Source: an uncultured Muribaculaceae bacterium
GTDB lineage: Bacteria; Bacteroidota; Bacteroidia; Bacteroidales; Muribaculaceae
Direction of reading: 5' to 3'
Assembly (NCBI GenBank): GCA_910583795.1
Contig: CAJTZQ010000001.1
Coordinates: 62,001-126,000, forward strand
DNA: 64,000 bases
The notes beneath the pieces are model-generated. The model searched no databases and was not told where the DNA came from. It saw only the letters and a list, made by a program, of their open reading frames with translations. How positions within the stretch are numbered: the first letter of the stretch is position 1; the number at the start of each line of letters is the position of its first letter. Shown piece after piece: positions 62,759-64,000 of this stretch. A program made the translations under genes and the position numbers.

Positions 62759-63744
62759 CGTCCTCGAGATAATCCTCGAATAAGGAGCCGCGAAGCTGTT
62801 TCAGCATCAGTTATACCGGCTGACGCTGCACGTTCATACCAATAAGCGGCAGGAGGCACTGAATCGGGAAGGGCATCCGGGAAAACATCAAGCAGTTCAG
62901 CAATAATGAATTGAGCAGACGGGTTGCCTAATTTCGCTGCTCGCAGATAGAAATCTATCGACAAATCATGATTGTAATCCACCCCTTTACCTTTTGAATA
63001 TGCATCCCCGAGCAACCCCAATGCATCCGGATTGTCATCCCTTGCAGCATTTTCAAACAATATGGCCGCAGCCATCGGAGCTTTATGGGAATAATAATAT
63101 CTACCGAGAGCAACAGCTGAGTCGGCAGATATTTTTTCCCATTTATTACCCATCATTGACATCAGTTTCAGTTCCGCATCCCGTAAGCCCTTATTAATCG
63201 CACGATTGTAGAGTGTGACAGCGAGTGCTGTATCGGCATCCACTCCCAATCCCTTACGGTAAAGATCGGCAAGCTGGCTCTCAGCCTGGGGGAGCCCCGC
63301 ATCCGCAGCTTTCTTCAGCCAATATGCCCCTTTTTTATAGTCGTGAGGCACAATATCGCTTTCTATCAATAAATAACCCAAATTATTTGCAGCGGATAGA
63401 TCACCGTCGGCGGCAGCTTTTGTGATCCAGAAAAGCGCGGAATCTATATTTTGTTCCACATATTCCCCTTTAAAATACCTGAATCCAAGATAATTTTCCG
63501 CACGTGCATATCCCTTTGCCGCAGACATCCTGTATAAAGCCGTTGAACGGGCGGAATCTATCTGTACTGAATCAAAACCCTTGTCGTGCAGGGAAGCGAG
63601 ATCATAGAGCGATTTTGAGTCCCCTGAATTTGCCTTTCTCACAAGTTCTCTTACGGCAAGACGCCTGTGAGTCACTTCTTCAGAAGCGACTGTACTTGCC
63701 AAAAGCAAGAAAATGAAAAGGAAAGGGAAGGCTCTTAACATCAT
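62755..63744 (-). CDS. Exported Sel1-like-repeat protein
   Basis: A 329-residue protein with a signal peptide (about 1-20, LLASTVASEE). It consists of about seven Sel1-like repeats of roughly 35 residues (AKGYARAENYLGFRYFKGE, AKLGNPSAQFIIAELLD). Sel1 repeats are protein-binding solenoids used in envelope and signalling adaptors. No enzyme domain is seen. The start overlaps the upstream gene stop by ATGATG, so the two are coupled. Confidence 0.8.
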   Translation of the reverse strand: MMLRAFPFLFIFLLLASTVASEEVTHRRLAVRELVRKANSGDSKSLYDLASLHDKGFDSVQIDSARSTALYRMSAAKGYARAENYLGFRYFKGEYVEQNIDSALFWITKAAADGDLSAANNLGYLLIESDIVPHDYKKGAYWLKKAADAGLPQAESQLADLYRKGLGVDADTALAVTLYNRAINKGLRDAELKLMSMMGNKWEKISADSAVALGRYYYSHKAPMAAAILFENAARDDNPDALGLLGDAYSKGKGVDYNHDLSIDFYLRAAKLGNPSAQFIIAELLDVFPDALPDSVPPAAYWYERAASAGITDAETASRLLIRGLSRGR

Positions 63745-64000
63745 TCGGGAGTCAGTATATCTTGTTCAACCTTCTCGGTGGCGGCATTCTCCCGAAAACG
63801 GAAGTATTCTTCAAAGGAACGCCCCCTGCGGAGGAGAAGTTCAAAGTTTGACTTAGAGATCATCACCGGTCTTACCTCTTGTGGCAAATCGAGATCAGAC
63901 TTTTCCATGACAGTGCGATAATGCTCAAGTTCTCTCAGATTGGCAAACCCCTTGACCACAAGCAATCCCATATTCGAAAAGCTCATTGGTTCAAGATCAA
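63741..64000 (-). CDS. C-terminal part of a TPR-type protein (cut by window edge)
   Basis: An open frame runs in from the window end and stops at 63741. About 86 residues are visible, including MSFSNMGLLVVKGFANLRELEHYRTVM and VRPVMISKSNFELLLRRGRSFEEYFRF. This resembles the C-terminal domain of Bacteroidales tetratricopeptide proteins of the gliding/secretion-lipoprotein type, in which a ferredoxin-like region follows the repeats. Only the tail is in view, so function is not assigned. An internal Met at 63986 is not the gene start. Confidence 0.6.
   Translation of the reverse strand, partial: DLEPMSFSNMGLLVVKGFANLRELEHYRTVMEKSDLDLPQEVRPVMISKSNFELLLRRGRSFEEYFRFRENAATEKVEQDILTPE

Noticed and set aside
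1..64000. CRISPR array or complete insertion sequence
   Set aside because: No set of regularly spaced identical repeats and no transposase or integrase with terminal repeats was found on either strand.

Overview
The window reads as a chromosomal segment of a Bacteroidota bacterium of the order Bacteroidales. Muribaculaceae or Bacteroidaceae fit best, but the genus cannot be fixed from the sequence alone. Evidence: genes start behind Bacteroidota-type promoters (TTTG, 19-22 bases, TAnnTTTG) rather than -35/-10 boxes; SD motifs are mostly absent; and the gene families are typical of the order (NVEAL-type peptide, 6-bladed beta-propeller lipoprotein, DUF3244, DUF1573, DUF4286, DUF4369, FtsL-like protein, AAA-ATPase-like/PD-(D/E)XK protein). 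Most of the window is core chromosome; the accessory parts are 17.8-24 kb and 37-39.6 kb.

Region by region. 0-6.4 kb (mostly minus): start of yidC, a PlsC-like acyltransferase overlapping obgE, a CBS-nucleotidyltransferase overlapping a WYL regulator, a GT4 glycosyltransferase and folA. 6.4-17.8 kb (plus): Na/Pi symporter, manC, a short WYL protein, a lipoprotein with a degenerate thioredoxin fold, comM/yifB, the 2-oxoacid:ferredoxin oxidoreductase pair, acpP-fabF. 17.9-24 kb (plus): a lipocalin-like lipoprotein, then a membrane-spanning TPR lipoprotein with a C-terminal helix-turn-helix, followed after a promoter and an 11-bp inverted repeat by an exported-protein operon: DUF3244 protein, thioredoxin/DUF1573 lipoprotein, Cys-rich NVEAL-like peptide and beta-propeller lipoprotein, ending in decayed lipoprotein genes. 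24-36.7 kb (minus): deoC, DUF4286-ruvC, SRP RNA and tRNA-Thr(TGT), a six-hairpin glycoside hydrolase, rnr, uvrC, apt, a perfect parS-like palindrome, mnmG and ybeY. 37.2-41.4 kb: AAA-ATPase/nuclease-fold protein, a RhuM fragment, asnB. 41.7-57.1 kb (plus): an uninterrupted division and cell wall cluster rsmH-ftsL-ftsI-murE-mraY-murD-ftsW-murG-murC-ftsQ-ftsA-ftsZ, without mraZ, murF or ddl. 57.2-64 kb: an RNA methyltransferase with an RGG/Asp-Arg tail, a membrane protein, pdxB, rnhA, queG, and on the minus strand a Sel1-repeat protein and the end of another gene.

The most interesting locus is 18.8-24 kb. Its layout, a membrane-spanning periplasm-to-cytoplasm regulator next to an operon for a small six-cysteine exported peptide, a CxxC thioredoxin-like lipoprotein and a surface-type beta-propeller, suggests an envelope or peptide sensing circuit. 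The functional reading is inference. Other points of interest are a family of intergenic stem-loops (four places), a probable leaderless transcript, and decayed genes at 23.5-23.9 kb and 39.2-39.4 kb.
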